DNA of 31,660 nt, taken from assembly GCA_964580305.1 (NCBI GenBank), contig CAZOKL010000010.1, positions 1-31,660 on the forward strand. Direction: 5' to 3'. This document shows positions 31,539 to 31,660 of this stretch, one piece after another. The stretch's first letter is position 1; each line of letters opens with the position of its first letter. A program made the translations under genes and the position numbers. The DNA is from Phocaeicola_A sp964580305. Lineage in GTDB: Bacteria > Bacteroidota > Bacteroidia > Bacteroidales > Bacteroidaceae. The notes under the pieces are model-generated. The model ran no database searches, had not been told where the DNA came from, and was given only the letters and a program-made list of their open reading frames with translations.

Positions 31539-31660
31539 TTATTCAGCCACCGGGTCGAACGTTCCGTCTCCTCCCCTTATGTTGTCATACCATCCGATTG
31601 TTTGCAGCAAGGTCGAGTTGTTTTGCTGCGCGCTCTGACGAAGGCCGATGAAGTAATATT
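31539..31660 (-). CDS. C-terminal end of an unidentified protein (runs off the window)
   Basis: The minus-strand frame is open from the window edge to TAA at 31539-31541 and encodes the last 39 residues, including LRQSAQQNNSTLLQTIGWYD and ending GGDGTFDPVAE. Codon use and the terminator about 90 nt downstream support a real gene. No family is recognised from this short piece. Confidence 0.6.
   Translation of the reverse strand, partial: YYFIGLRQSAQQNNSTLLQTIGWYDNIRGGDGTFDPVAE

Overview
The window looks like part of a Bacteroidota chromosome, probably a Prevotellaceae or Bacteroidaceae member. Supporting signs are several TAnnTTTG-type -7 boxes (the Bacteroidota sigma-ABfr promoter), a DUF4988/PL29-N-like surface lipoprotein, an S46 dipeptidyl-peptidase, a PCMD-domain protein, and the gene order mnmG-apt-uvrC-dtd-mazG-deoC. 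The assembly is a draft. It has four 100-N placeholders at 6720-6819, 9618-9717, 18445-18544 and 30285-30384. Three cut or adjoin genes or repeats. The fourth is an artefact, because the same 55 bp lie on both of its sides.

Layout. 1-4480 is accessory in character: a large surface lipoprotein (-), a truncated AraC-type regulator (-), a GC-rich inverted repeat, and an intact orphan tyrosine recombinase (-). 4680-9520 is a (+) run with a small possible leader ORF, ruvB, a polysaccharide flippase broken by a gap, and a secreted DPP7-type peptidase. 9520-12300 holds a repeat-rich intergenic stretch with a tiny (-) ORF, a secreted PafA-type alkaline phosphatase with its terminator, and a second copy of the GC-rich repeat. 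12304-18444 is a (+) housekeeping run, mnmG-apt-uvrC-dtd-mazG-deoC, with a consensus parS (ParB-binding) site between mnmG and apt. 18545-19644 is an M16 peptidase (-) truncated by a gap. 19807-20775 is a DUF3089 lipoprotein (+).

20803-28590 is the most coherent system: seven co-directional (-) genes. In transcription order they are cysQ, an SLC13 anion permease, cysC, cysD, cysN, a PAPS-dependent sulfotransferase and a secreted PCMD-domain protein. Together they can import sulfate, activate it to APS and PAPS, transfer the sulfo group to an acceptor, and remove the by-product PAP. No PAPS/APS or sulfite reductase is present, so the cluster reads as a dedicated sulfonation operon rather than sulfate assimilation. 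Between cysN and the sulfotransferase is an array of four 23-bp palindromic units. The window ends with a BamA/TamA-like outer-membrane barrel (-), a third copy of the GC-rich repeat, a PfkB sugar kinase (+), and the C-terminus of a further (-) gene.

The main points for follow-up are the sulfonation operon with its internal palindromic array, the three-copy GC-rich intergenic repeat family, the parS site, and a DeoC carrying a His/Cys-rich N-terminal extension.
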